This document shows positions 1-7,869 of a stretch of 64,000 nt of DNA, piece by piece. Every line of letters begins with the position of its first letter. The first letter of the stretch is position 1. The notes beneath the pieces were generated by a model. That model saw only the letters and a list, made by a program, of their open reading frames with translations, made no database searches and had not been told where the DNA came from. The DNA lies in NCBI GenBank assembly GCA_965205545.1, contig OZ242170.1, positions 62,001 to 126,000 of the forward strand, written 5' to 3'. A program made the translations under genes and the position numbers. This DNA comes from Bin55 sp965205545. GTDB lineage: Bacteria; Pseudomonadota; Gammaproteobacteria; Pseudomonadales; Azotimanducaceae.

Positions 1-740
1 AGCACGAAGGGAATGCCAGTTTGTTTTGAGAGTTCAGCAAGTTGCTGTTCCGTAGCGCATTCGGTGAATCCCTGAATGTGGAAATTGCTTGGATGCACTT
101 TCATCAACAGGGCTGTTCGTTCACACATTGCTTTGGCATAGTCGTCGATGCGCGTTCTGTTGGTAGTGCCCACTTCGACCAGCGTGCATCCGGCGCGCGC
201 CATGATCTCAGGCAGCCGGAAGCTGCCTCCGATTTCTATTAGCTCCCCTCGAGAAACCAATACTTCACGGTGGTTTGAGAGTGTATTGAGCGCGATCAGA
301 ACCGCAGCGGCATTGTTGTTCACAACCGTTGCGGATTCGGCTCCAGTCAGCCGGACCAATCGTTCGCATATCACACCTTCGCGGTCTCCTCGTCGTCCGT
401 CGGAGAGGTCGAATTCCAGAGTGACCGGTCTTGTGGCTGTCTCGATTGCTCTTTGAACGAGATTTTCGTCCAGTACTGCCCTTCCCAAGTTTGTGTGCAG
501 TATCGTTCCGCTCAGATTAAAGACGGGTTGATAGCCGTGAGATCGGTTTTCTTGAAGCCATGTGCCGACCTGGGTGGCGTATTCGGACGAGGTCAGATCA
601 GAGCTTTCATTAGCTTGGTCCTCTCGTAGTACACCCTGTATCTGCCGAATGCCATCAACGACATTGCCAAATCCCCAATTCTCAACTAGGGACTTTAAAT
701 CGCTTGATCGGGCAATGCTGTCTACGGAAGCTAGTCTCAT
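1..740 (-). CDS. selA: L-seryl-tRNA(Sec) selenium transferase, 5' part (cut by window edge)
   Basis: Translated from the reverse strand, about 246 N-terminal residues match SelA, the PLP enzyme that converts seryl-tRNA(Sec) to selenocysteinyl-tRNA(Sec) in the cytoplasm. Visible hallmarks are an N-terminal helical segment beginning MRLASVDSIA, then NLSGTILHTNLGRA, VVNNNAAAVLIAL, SRGELIEIGGSFRLPEIM and EVGTTNRTRIDDY. The PLP-binding lysine lies beyond the left edge, so catalytic competence cannot be checked. The start is the ATG at 738-740; a second upstream ATG is out of frame. selB normally follows selA and would lie outside the window. It is divergent from the dehydrogenase at 907. Presence of SelA implies selenocysteine use. 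Family assignment is firm. Confidence 0.93.
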   Translation of the reverse strand, partial: MRLASVDSIARSSDLKSLVENWGFGNVVDGIRQIQGVLREDQANESSDLTSSEYATQVGTWLQENRSHGYQPVFNLSGTILHTNLGRAVLDENLVQRAIETATRPVTLEFDLSDGRRGDREGVICERLVRLTGAESATVVNNNAAAVLIALNTLSNHREVLVSRGELIEIGGSFRLPEIMARAGCTLVEVGTTNRTRIDDYAKAMCERTALLMKVHPSNFHIQGFTECATEQQLAELSKQTGIPFV

Positions 741-906
741 GCCGCTATTGCCTCCCCATGAATCAACGGTTTTTCCGCAATGGGAATGCAATGAATTGTG
801 TGTCACTAACGTAACTATGGTACGACTTGCAGGATTTCTGCCTATGCAGTTAGTACACTGATAGGCGTCGTCTAAGTCGGGCGCACTATCGGAGAGAGGA
901 GACGCA

Positions 907-1791
907 ATGGCTGAATCTAGGAACGTGGCGTTTGTAGGACTAGGAGTTATGGGGTATCCGATGGCCGGGCACCTAGCTTCCGCAGGTCATCAAGTTACTG
1001 TCTACAACCGAACCGAGCAAAAGGCAGAGGACTGGTTGAAGAACCATAGCGGAAGCTCACGTCCCACACCTGCCGAAGCGGCATCTGAAGCGGAGATTGT
1101 CTTCATGTGCGTAGGCAACGACGACGATGTGCGCAGCGTTGCGCACGGACCCGATGGAGTGTTTTCAGGTGCACAAGCCGGATCGATTGTGGTGGATCAC
1201 ACGACCGCTTCCATGGAGTTGGCAGAGGAACTTGACGAAGCTGCACATTTGTCTGGATGTACTTTTCTCGATGCCCCTCTCAGCGGAGGCCAAGCTGGAG
1301 CCGACAACGCTCAGCTGACGATTATGGTTGGCGGCGACCAAGATACGTTCGACCGAGCCTTTCCCGTGCTAGACGTCTACGCGAAGATTGCCAAGTTGAT
1401 GGGTGGCGTTGGAGCAGGGCAGCTAACCAAGATGGTCAATCAGGTGTGCATCGCGGGCATCCTGCAGGGACTCTCGGAGGGATTGCATTTGGCAGAGAAA
1501 GCAGGCATGGACATTGGAGAGATTGTTGAAGTCATTTCCAACGGTGCCGCGCAGTCCTGGCAAATGGACAATCGTGCCGCGACAATGGCCGATCGTTTCT
1601 TCGAATATGGTTTCGCAGTCAATTGGATGAGAAAAGACTTGGATATCGCCTTGAGGACCGCGCGGAGGTATGGTGCAAGGATGCCTTTGAGCGCTTTGGT
1701 CGACCAGTTCTATGCGGATGTTCAGGCCTTTGGTGGGGGTAGATGGGATACCTCGAGCCTGATTGAGCGATTACGTCGGGTCGAGGAGTGA
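907..1791 (+). CDS. NAD(P)-dependent beta-hydroxyacid dehydrogenase (3-hydroxyisobutyrate / tartronate-semialdehyde reductase family)
   Basis: A 294-residue protein of the usual family length. It has an N-terminal Rossmann fold with GLGVMGYPMAGHL (about residues 11-23), followed by the substrate-binding motif DAPLSGGQAGA (about 122-132). The catalytic lysine motif is GAGQLTKMVNQ (about 170-180). The family reversibly oxidises 3-hydroxy acids such as 3-hydroxyisobutyrate, tartronate semialdehyde or gamma-hydroxybutyrate; the exact substrate cannot be read here. A strong AGAGGAG ribosome site precedes the ATG. It stands alone, between selA (divergent) and the ParB-like gene (convergent). Confidence 0.9.
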   Translation: MAESRNVAFVGLGVMGYPMAGHLASAGHQVTVYNRTEQKAEDWLKNHSGSSRPTPAEAASEAEIVFMCVGNDDDVRSVAHGPDGVFSGAQAGSIVVDHTTASMELAEELDEAAHLSGCTFLDAPLSGGQAGADNAQLTIMVGGDQDTFDRAFPVLDVYAKIAKLMGGVGAGQLTKMVNQVCIAGILQGLSEGLHLAEKAGMDIGEIVEVISNGAAQSWQMDNRAATMADRFFEYGFAVNWMRKDLDIALRTARRYGARMPLSALVDQFYADVQAFGGGRWDTSSLIERLRRVEE

Positions 1792-1823
1792 TTAACCTGT
1801 AAATCACTCCTATAGGAACATAC

Positions 1824-3107
1824 TTACGCAGCCGATGCAACAGGTTTGGATGTTTCATCTGTTACTGCTATCGGCGTTCGTTTCAATGATCGTTTGAGCG
1901 CTCGGGTTACGTTCATCAGGTCGCGTAGGTAAGACCACTGCGCGTCGGTGACTTCCGTTAATGCCAATGGCACTTTGATATCCAGTGGAGTGTAGGACTC
2001 AATCAGTCCTTGGCATGCTCCCAAGTAGCTAAGAATCAATTCTTGGCGTTGATCCACCGGAGCGGATTTGGGAATCACCGAGAATCCGATTGGACTGTAC
2101 TTTGACGGTTCGATTTGTCGAGTTGCACCAGAAAGTTCAGCGAGTTGCATTGCAAGCTTGCGAGCGTAGCGTTGTCGTCTATTGAATTCAGATTGCGTTG
2201 CCACTTCGCTATTTGCTTCTACGGCGATTGAAGCGGCCACTCCATTATTCCGTGAGTTCGTGGGTCGGGAAGGTGTACTTGGGTTGCGCTTACGCTTCCT
2301 ACGCTTTGGTCTGCCGGTGGTTGCAGACTTAGTGTCTCGCTTTCTTAGATCTCCGATTATGGAATCCAGCTCCGGTGCTTCAACATCAAACATCAGTCGA
2401 ACGAGTTGAAGCTCAAGGTCGCAAGATGAGTAAATTTCGTATTCCAATTGGTATCTAAGTTCGTCGATCGACCAGTTTGGCGAGTCCGTAGCAGCGCAAA
2501 CTTCGGCGAAAACCTGTTCAAACGACGTGCCGAATTCGCCAAATTCCTTCCAAATCGTATTTCCTATCTTGAAGAGTGAGCGTATGCGTTCCACTTGGGG
2601 TCTGCCCATCCCAGAACCAAGAGCTCTTGGTAAGACTGGTATCAACACGTCAACGGCATAGATCATTTGGTTGTAGAGTGAAGCGCTAATGGGGTAGCCT
2701 TCTTTTCGTAAGACTTCGACAGCTCGAGCCTGAGTTAGCTTCTCGCTTCCTAGTTCTACTTCTATGAGTTCGACGCAATGAACTAGCGCACTCGCTCTTT
2801 CGATAAACGTCTTGGTACGACGCCCGTCATTTTGGATCAAGTGGGAGAGATTGATCTTAAGCTCTGACGGTGGATTACGTTCTACACAGTCGATGATTAA
2901 GTACTTGGGATCGTTGGTTTCGCGATGGAGCGATTCCAAAATCTCTAGACGAGAGTTTCCTCCGCATACCAAGTGTCGGCTGTTTCGTGGAGACTTTTTG
3001 CCTACGACTAGCGGTTCGACCAATCCTCGATGACGGATCGATTCCCGGAGACGATAGTAGTCGGCATCTCTCAATACGGAGCTGATAGTTTGGGAAGGTC
3101 CAGACAC
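1824..3107 (-). CDS. ParB-like protein of the integrative-conjugative-element (PFGI-1) type
   Basis: 427 residues. The N-terminal part has a ParB/Srx-like core: RHRGLVEPLVV (about residues 24-34) and CGGNSRLEILE (about 48-58). A helix-turn-helix-like region follows, with LTQARAVEVLRKEGYPIS and GMGRPQVERIRSL (about 130-180). The middle contains a basic Arg/Lys-rich linker. This organisation matches the ParB family carried by PFGI-1-class integrative conjugative elements rather than chromosomal ParB-ParA; no parA is adjacent. Start is a GTG with AAAGGA seven bases upstream. Role would be DNA binding or element maintenance. It may be a stray remnant of an element, since no conjugation, relaxase or integrase gene is nearby. 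Family call fairly confident, function inferred. Confidence 0.72.
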   Translation of the reverse strand: MSGPSQTISSVLRDADYYRLRESIRHRGLVEPLVVGKKSPRNSRHLVCGGNSRLEILESLHRETNDPKYLIIDCVERNPPSELKINLSHLIQNDGRRTKTFIERASALVHCVELIEVELGSEKLTQARAVEVLRKEGYPISASLYNQMIYAVDVLIPVLPRALGSGMGRPQVERIRSLFKIGNTIWKEFGEFGTSFEQVFAEVCAATDSPNWSIDELRYQLEYEIYSSCDLELQLVRLMFDVEAPELDSIIGDLRKRDTKSATTGRPKRRKRKRNPSTPSRPTNSRNNGVAASIAVEANSEVATQSEFNRRQRYARKLAMQLAELSGATRQIEPSKYSPIGFSVIPKSAPVDQRQELILSYLGACQGLIESYTPLDIKVPLALTEVTDAQWSYLRDLMNVTRALKRSLKRTPIAVTDETSKPVASAA

Positions 3108-3123
3108 GGCATTCCTTTAGTTA

Positions 3124-3133
3124 TATGTACATA
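3124..3133. promoter_or_regulatory. 10-bp palindrome upstream of the ParB-like gene
   Basis: TATGTACATA is a perfect palindrome lying about 17 bases upstream of the GTG start of the ParB-like gene, in an AT-rich stretch. It could be an operator or a partition-type binding site for the protein encoded next to it. This is inference from position only. Confidence 0.25.
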
Positions 3134-3361
3134 AAAACAGTATAAATGTTTTGCTAACGCTTCGGTCTCTTGTTCTTCCTAGAAGTATCGGAGCGGATGC
3201 TATGCCAACCGATCAAGAGTTGATCTTGGCTTCAGTCGAGCAAGGTGAATGATTGACAATCAGCTTAGAGTTGCAACTGACTATCGATTCAACTGATGTA
3301 GAGCTTATGCGGCGTGTACCTGGAACACAGTTTGCCGCGAAGGGATTTAGCCCTCCTTGGA

Positions 3362-4237
3362 CTAGGCGTCTCTTTGTTCGAACATTTCTCGCATGCGCTG
3401 ATTGGTGGCAGCGTGGTCACCCTTGACGGCTAGCATTCCACCGTCAACGACAAGATCAATTCCTGTAACCCACCGTCCTTCGTCGCTTCCCAAATATACA
3501 CATGCCATGGCAATGTCCCATGCTTCGCCTCCTGGACCTGTCAAAGGCATCACTCCACCCGTGACGTTTCGCACAAACCGATTGATGCGATTAGTCTTGT
3601 GTTCAGAAGTTATCTGCTGACCATGAGTATGGCCTCCCCAAAATATTGGAGTCGCTATTGCGCCGGGACTAACGGCATTCACCCTGATTCCAAACGGTCC
3701 TAGTTGCATGGCAGCGGCTTTGGTGTAGTTGGACACACCGGCTTTAGCTGCGGAGTAGAGGGGGTCGGCCGCGGGTTCAGCTTGATGGGCGCCCTTCGAC
3801 GAGTTGTTGATTATCGACCCGCTTCCCTGTTTTCTCATGATCGGCGAGGCGTGTTTCGTAGCAACCATGATGGATCCGAGCAAGTACCACTGCGAGTACT
3901 TGAAACTCTCCTCGTCCACGTCCTCGATGTTGAATGCATGAGGACGCCCAGGAATGTTGGACGGACCTCCCGCATTGTTGAACAAGATGTCCAATCGTCC
4001 CCACTTTTCTACAGCTGAATTAATCACGTTGGCAATTTCTTCTTCATTCAGCACATCTGCCTTGACGAAAACAGCCGACCCAGAGGGCTGTCGGTTTTCT
4101 ACCTCACTCCCAAGCTCCTCGTTTCGTCCGCAGAACAGGACCTTCGCGCCTTCGGAACAAAATGCATCCACAGTCGCTTCGCCAATGCCGCTGGTTGCTC
4201 CCGTAACAACGGCAATCTTTCCCTCAAGACGTCCCAC
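3362..4237 (-). CDS. Short-chain dehydrogenase/reductase (classical SDR)
   Basis: Classical SDR of about 291 residues from the GTG at 4235-4237, chosen because AGGAG lies six bases upstream; a longer in-frame start at 4282 has no such site. The cofactor loop TGATSGIG is near the N-terminus. NNAG, a serine in NNSSKG, and YSAAK give the canonical N-S-Y-K set. The C-terminal part has the typical VNAVSPGAIATP and a late VTGIDLVVDGG. The family reduces or oxidises alcohols and ketones with NAD(P). A region of roughly 25 residues between GAIATP and the C-terminal motif is longer than usual. The substrate is unknown; nearby catabolic genes make a xenobiotic or terpenoid substrate possible. Confidence 0.9.
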   Translation of the reverse strand: MGRLEGKIAVVTGATSGIGEATVDAFCSEGAKVLFCGRNEELGSEVENRQPSGSAVFVKADVLNEEEIANVINSAVEKWGRLDILFNNAGGPSNIPGRPHAFNIEDVDEESFKYSQWYLLGSIMVATKHASPIMRKQGSGSIINNSSKGAHQAEPAADPLYSAAKAGVSNYTKAAAMQLGPFGIRVNAVSPGAIATPIFWGGHTHGQQITSEHKTNRINRFVRNVTGGVMPLTGPGGEAWDIAMACVYLGSDEGRWVTGIDLVVDGGMLAVKGDHAATNQRMREMFEQRDA

Positions 4238-4341
4238 CGAATTCTCCTGTTGCTTAGTTTTCTTGACCCGCGTCTGCATCAATGACCACGCACGTTCAAA
4301 TTAGGTCCCGGTTCTGCAATCGTCTGCACCGCATCCAATGG

Positions 4342-5022
4342 TCAATCCTCCTGCGATTGTTTTGTGTCGTCGCTACCTTTACATCCGTCTATCAACTTGA
4401 CAAGTTCTTTCTTGTTTCCCTCAAGAGACAGTGGTACCAAGGCGTACTTCTCTTTCCGCTCCTTTCTAGTATCGTACTCCACCAACCCTTTGGCGCCCTT
4501 AATTTTGAGTATTAGAAAACGCGACTTAGCATACTTTCGGACAAAGGAGTCATGGTCAAAATCATTTGCGGGCATTACAAAATTTCCTTTTTGAATCCAG
4601 TTGCTCTTCGACCATGATTTTCCGTCAAAAGACCATTCAACCTCTGCGTTGCCATCCGACTTCTTGAGGTCTAGCACCATAATCGTGTCTTGGAAGAGCT
4701 TTCCTTCATCGCACCAAACCGAAAAATGGGCACTTCCACGCATGCCAGAACCATCCAAAACGAACCAGTTTGGAACTGAAATAGCCACTTCCCGCGTATT
4801 CCCGTCGACAAGCCTCGCTGACCAGTTTGATAGAGTCGGCAGATCGATAAGCTCTTTGGGATCTTCTCCCAAATCATTTTCTATAGATATTGCCGCCTCA
4901 TGGACAACATCTAAGTTCCACAACGCTGTATGCAACGTAAGTGATTGATCTTGTCCCACGGCTTCAATTGAAGTAAACGCTAGTAGCGAGAGGAATCCAT
5001 ATACACGTAATGTTAGAGTCAT
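4342..5022 (-). CDS. Small secreted protein of unknown function (VasI/TagO-like layout)
   Basis: About 226 residues from the ATG at 5022, supported by TTGGAGA just upstream. A signal peptide is visible (MTLTLRVYGFLSLLAF, then IEAVGQDQS), predicting a periplasmic or secreted product. The rest is beta-rich. It has one cysteine in SVWCDEGKL, a segment VEWSFDGKSW, then SRFLILKIKG, and a late LIDGCKG cysteine. The order of elements parallels the interrupted gene at 5789-6335: Cys strand, VE-x-DG strand, an aromatic/basic strand, final Cys. The two may therefore be divergent members of one family resembling type VI secretion-associated VasI. No type VI genes are in the window, so the function remains unassigned. 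Confidence 0.6.
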   Translation of the reverse strand: MTLTLRVYGFLSLLAFTSIEAVGQDQSLTLHTALWNLDVVHEAAISIENDLGEDPKELIDLPTLSNWSARLVDGNTREVAISVPNWFVLDGSGMRGSAHFSVWCDEGKLFQDTIMVLDLKKSDGNAEVEWSFDGKSWSKSNWIQKGNFVMPANDFDHDSFVRKYAKSRFLILKIKGAKGLVEYDTRKERKEKYALVPLSLEGNKKELVKLIDGCKGSDDTKQSQED

Positions 5023-5185
5023 AGTCGTCTCCAATGTTGGCATGTAAACAAAGTACTTCTGGTTCCTTAGGTGTAATACATCTTAGAACAGGCTTCGTGT
5101 TCGAAGCCAGCACGGACTGGTTTGTAGACAGCAGTATGTTAAGGGTATTGCTGACGTAATGCATTGGCTGGCTACCTTTCGGTTT

Positions 5186-5516
5186 CGGTCTTCAGCATGA
5201 AGTCTCGTATCGCGGTTTTAGCGTTGGCCACGCGTGGATCACGTTGCAGGGTCACACAATGTAGTCGTTGATGCGAAAGTTCGCCTGCTGCCGCGTGTCG
5301 TTGCAGCAAATATCCCGCAGTTATGGGTTGAGCTGACCGAAGAAGCTTTCCGCCGAACAGTTGTCGGTGCTGCTTCCCACCGCGTCCATGCTGGCCGTCA
5401 CTCCATGGTCCTGCAGAGCCACTCGATTGCGGATTGCCATGGAGGCAGCGGCGATCACTAGAGGCGCGGTCTGCCGACTGTCTAGGGACCATCCCACGAT
5501 GACGCCGTCGTATAGG
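5186..5516 (-). pseudogene. IS3-family transposase (OrfB) remnant
   Basis: The reverse strand gives a decayed integrase-core sequence: VIVGWSLDSRQTAPLVIAA, then IRNRVALQ, then SMDAVGSSTDNCSAESFFG, QLNP and a later NFRINDYIV, broken by several stops. This is the C-terminal half of an IS3-type DDE transposase (the glutamate of ESFF is the last catalytic residue). The central block that normally holds HSDRGSQYTS is missing, so there is an internal deletion as well as nonsense mutations. A longer reading frame over the same DNA (5172-5591) is the wrong frame. It is a dead relic that marks the start of the mobile-DNA zone. Confidence 0.75.
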
Positions 5517-5582
5517 TCGCCTGCAGACCGATCCTAAGCGAAAGCGACGTGCTGTCGCCCAATTAAAAAAAAATTTATCGCC

Positions 5583-5598
5583 TAACTGCAATTGAGCC
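5583..5598. repeat. Solitary IS1595-type terminal repeat
   Basis: TAACTGCAATTGAGCC differs at one base from TAACTGGAATTGAGCC, the right end of the IS copy that finishes at 7316. No further IS sequence is recognisable upstream of it, so this looks like the scar of an older copy of the same element or a fragment left by deletion. Confidence 0.55.
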
Positions 5599-5788
5599 TA
5601 CGAATAACCTAATCGATCGATTAAAATGTTACTCTACCAGTCGTAGTATCTCTGATCCCTGTTGACCGATTCGACTAGCAAATTCCATCCAATAAGAATC
5701 GACAGCTCCATCTCACCTGCATCCATTCCACCATGGTTACAATCGATATACATCATCACATTCTTGGCATGAATGGAGGATAGAGACT

Positions 5789-6335
5789 ATGGAATATCTC
5801 AGCAAAATGGCACTCTCGGCCGCCTTCCTAATATTAGTTCCGACGATATCGGCGAGTGAAGTGCAAACAACTAAATGGCAAGTAGGCGAACTCAAAGAAG
5901 ACATTTTGACGAAAGAGAAATCAGTATACATCTCACTGATGGCAGACAAGATAGAAGGGGATGTGTCGACGGTGGAGATGTTAATTCGATGTCAAAAAAG
6001 GACAGAATTGTACATAATATTTGGGCATCGATGATCACGAAGTTGAGTTTCGAATAGATGACAATCCTGTTCAGAGGACTAAATGGGGCTGATCAAACCG
6101 TGGTACTTCCACCTTTTATCAGTCTAAAGAGGGCTTACACACAATAGATTTTATCAAGTCGTTGTTTGGTAAAAAGGAGTTCGCTATTCGTACAACACCC
6201 TATAGGGCTAATTCACTTATGGCAGTTTTTGACATAAATGGAATCAAAGATGCCGTGAGTCCTATAAGAGAGTTGTGTGGATGGAGTGATGAAAAGCCCG
6301 ACATATCGGGTGACCTTTTGGAGTATATAAATCTA
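5789..6335 (+). pseudogene. 5' part of an interrupted secreted-protein gene (VasI-like)
   Basis: Starts at an ATG with GGAGG upstream and a clear signal peptide (MEYLSKMALSAAFLILV, then TISASEV). The reading continues through VEMLIRCQKRTELYI, EVEFRIDD, FAIRTTPYRAN, AVFDINGIKD and IRELCGWS. This order resembles the type VI secretion-associated VasI family. Two lesions are present: a frameshift near 6026 and an in-frame TGA at 6090-6092. At 6335, exactly at a codon boundary, a composite transposon begins. The same frame resumes at 10542 after the target duplication. Before insertion the gene would have coded about 275 residues. The TGA sits where relatives carry an ordinary residue, so it is read as a nonsense mutation, not selenocysteine. 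Confidence 0.72.
6328..6335. repeat. Target-site duplication, left copy
   Basis: TAAATCTA immediately precedes the GGCTC left end of the left IS copy and recurs right after the right IS copy (10534-10541). Eight bases is the usual duplication length for IS1595-family transposition. Confidence 0.8.
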
Positions 6336-6360
6336 GGCTCAATTCCAGTTTAGAGTGGGA

Positions 6361-6397
6361 TTGACAAGGGCGACATAAACTGTACAATAATACAGTT
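6361..6397 (+). promoter_or_regulatory. Transposase promoter with overlapping inverted repeat (left copy)
   Basis: TTGACA (6361-6366), 16 bases, TACAAT (6383-6388) is a near-consensus sigma-70 promoter directed into the transposase. The -10 box lies inside the inverted repeat AACTGTA-CAATAA-TACAGTT (6378-6397), which may act as an operator or as a hairpin in the leader. The same arrangement is found in the right copy. Confidence 0.6.
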
Positions 6398-6419
6398 AAA
6401 TTCCCATGTCGGCTGACGC

Positions 6420-7089
6420 ATGATCGACAACGACCTCTACGCCTACGTCCTCCGTCTGCTGGACAATTTCAGTCCCCAGCAGCTTGCGGATGTCGAGGAG
6501 CATGTTCGCGCCAAGCGCGATGCGCAGACAGGCGTTTCCGCCATCGCCAACCATGCGAGGGACCGCAACGCCAACCGGATCTGCCTCGACGTCGCGGGAA
6601 GGCAACCCTGCGGGGCATTTCGTGGCAGCAGGTTCCCGTGATCGCAGCGATCGACCGCAGCGGAAGGAAGCTCGAGCGCGCGGTCGGCTATCGCGACGAT
6701 GTTGCCGATGCGTTGCTGAAGGGATCGGAAACGGCTCGATTCTGTGCACGGACGGCTGGTCGGGTTTCCGTCGGGTGGTTCGAGAGTCACAGGCCTCGCA
6801 CGTCGTGGTCGGGAGTCCCGTCAAGCAAGAAGAGGCTTCCGAGGACAGACCGGTTCCCCAGCTCGATTCCGAGGGAGGAAAGCTGAGTCTCGGGCGCGTC
6901 AACGCTCTGCACCAGGACCTGAAGACCTTCATCAATGGACAGGCGAAAGGCGTGTCCACTCGACACCTTCAGGGGTACTTGAACTGGACGCAGGCCGTTT
7001 GGAAGCCCGTCTTGAGGCGGTGCCACGTGGTCCTTGCGTCTCGAGCCCCTCGCGAGGTCGGCAAGTCCCTGCTTGCGCAGCGGGAATAG
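6420..7089 (+). pseudogene. ISXO2-like transposase, deleted copy
   Basis: The N-terminal segment MIDNDLYAYVLRLLD and the following helical part are intact, but the reading frame shifts at the 394/395-base deletion near 6581. The C-terminal part, including LCTDGWSGFRRVV, SLGRVNALHQDLK and GVSTRHLQGYLNW, survives in another frame up to 7089. The zinc ribbon and first catalytic Asp region (DETYF) are lost, so the product cannot be active. Confidence 0.85.
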
Positions 7090-7317
7090 ACCCTGACAAC
7101 GGACAATGGACGGGATCCCCCTAGCTTGGCCGACGTGGGGAATTCGGATGGCGCCCGACGCCGAAAAATTGACGCACACGGAACATTTCAAGTTGACGCA
7201 AGCGGGCCATTCTTGCTGACAATGCCACAATAGCCCCAATTTTCTTGATTTCTCCAATCAACAACGATATAGTTCTACTTTCAAAAGCCGATCCCACTCG
7301 TAACTGGAATTGAGCCT

Positions 7318-7602
7318 AGAAATACGGCGAATATTTACAAAACCATTTTGCTGTTTAACTTGGTGCTGCAAATAGATTACAGCGAAACCTATTCAATTAG
7401 ATCAGCTGGATTTGTACTTGAATACCACAAAATCAGTAATAACCAAGACTATTTTACAGAAATACTTGAAACTCTAAGGGAAAGCACTGATAGGACTAGA
7501 ATGGTGGAAACAAACTTTCAGTGTGATCTTGACGCATTCTACAAGATGACTGCTGATGAATTGGTTATGTTCAACAAAACGTTGGAAGTAAGGATAGGTT
7601 GA
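7318..7602 (+). pseudogene. 5'-truncated reading frame at the left cargo edge, unknown
   Basis: The frame is open from the right end of the left IS copy through to a TGA at 7600-7602, giving about 94 residues with no obvious native start. It is hydrophilic, AT-rich and contains FVLEYHKISNNQDYF, LRESTDRTRMVE and DELVMFNKTLEV. I do not recognise it. Its position suggests the 3' remnant of a gene cut when the IS inserted beside the cargo. Confidence 0.4.
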
Positions 7603-7714
7603 AAATTTTCATTCACAGAGATTCGGTACTGAAATTGCTCTTGTTCATGGTATGCAATCCCATTCGGTATTGATCAGGCGATCGGGAAGGTCAGACTCCG
7701 ACCGCCACCTTGCT

Positions 7715-7751
7715 TGTGGTACACCCTGTCGGTGATTGAACTGTGGTACAC
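7715..7751 (+). promoter_or_regulatory. Direct repeat TGTGGTACAC upstream of the cargo operon
   Basis: TGTGGTACAC occurs at 7715-7724 and again at 7742-7751, each followed by a CCCTG motif, 27 bases apart and 39-66 bases before the cargo ATG. The repeat is itself partly symmetrical (GTG-GTA-CAC). It is a candidate operator pair for a regulator of the cargo genes; no clear -10/-35 pair is visible around it. Confidence 0.35.
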
Positions 7752-7789
7752 TCCCTGCAACTTCAACGTTACTCTAAAGGAGAGTACAC

Positions 7790-7855
7790 ATGGAAACCAC
7801 AATTGGATCCTGTTTCATTGCTACCCCCCCCCCCCGTGCAGGAGTAAAGCCGTAA
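7790..7855 (+). CDS. Short upstream reading frame running through the poly-C tract (out-of-phase start of cargo gene 1)
   Basis: ATG at 7790 has AAGGAG exactly seven bases upstream, the best ribosome site in the cargo. As the sequence stands it codes only 21 residues (METTIGSCFIAT, three prolines from the C run, RAGVKP) before TAA at 7853. Adding one C (or removing two) to the 12-C run would fuse this start in frame to the long protein that follows. The short product is therefore most likely the aborted form of cargo gene 1. Alternatives are a true leader peptide that couples translation, or a homopolymer error. Confidence 0.5.
   Translation: METTIGSCFIATPPPRAGVKP
7824..7835. repeat. Poly-C homopolymer tract (12 C)
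   Basis: Twelve consecutive C residues lie 34 bases after the best start codon of the cargo operon and 34 bases before an alternative TTG start. Tract length decides whether the ATG at 7790 is in frame with the main protein (13 or 10 C in frame, 12 out of frame). Runs of this length are known slippage sites in phase-variable surface genes, and are also prone to sequencing error. Confidence 0.85.
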
Positions 7856-7869
7856 CTGAGGAACGTCCC

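Larger units (their letters stand above)
6336..7316 (+). mobile_element. IS1595-family (ISXO2-like) copy, left, internally deleted
   Basis: Ends are GGCTCAATTCCAGTT and its complement AACTGGAATTGAGCC, with the similarity continuing inward through a GTGGGAT block. Compared with the right copy it lacks about 395 bases. The join falls in CTGCC, which occurs at both deletion borders of the full copy (9403 and 9797), so the deletion probably arose by microhomology. Outside the deletion the two copies are nearly identical, indicating recent duplication. Confidence 0.82.

Noticed and set aside
5172..5591. 139-codon minus-strand open frame as a gene
   Set aside because: Low-complexity, Arg-rich translation; another minus frame over the same DNA shows IS3 transposase motifs with stops.
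6090..6092. In-frame TGA as a selenocysteine codon
   Set aside because: The same gene has a frameshift and a transposon insertion, and no SECIS-like hairpin is evident; ordinary nonsense is simpler.
6396..6959. Long minus-strand frames over the IS copies (and the equivalents at 9221-10447)
   Set aside because: Shadows of the transposase coding strand; the plus strand carries promoter, zinc ribbon and catalytic motifs.
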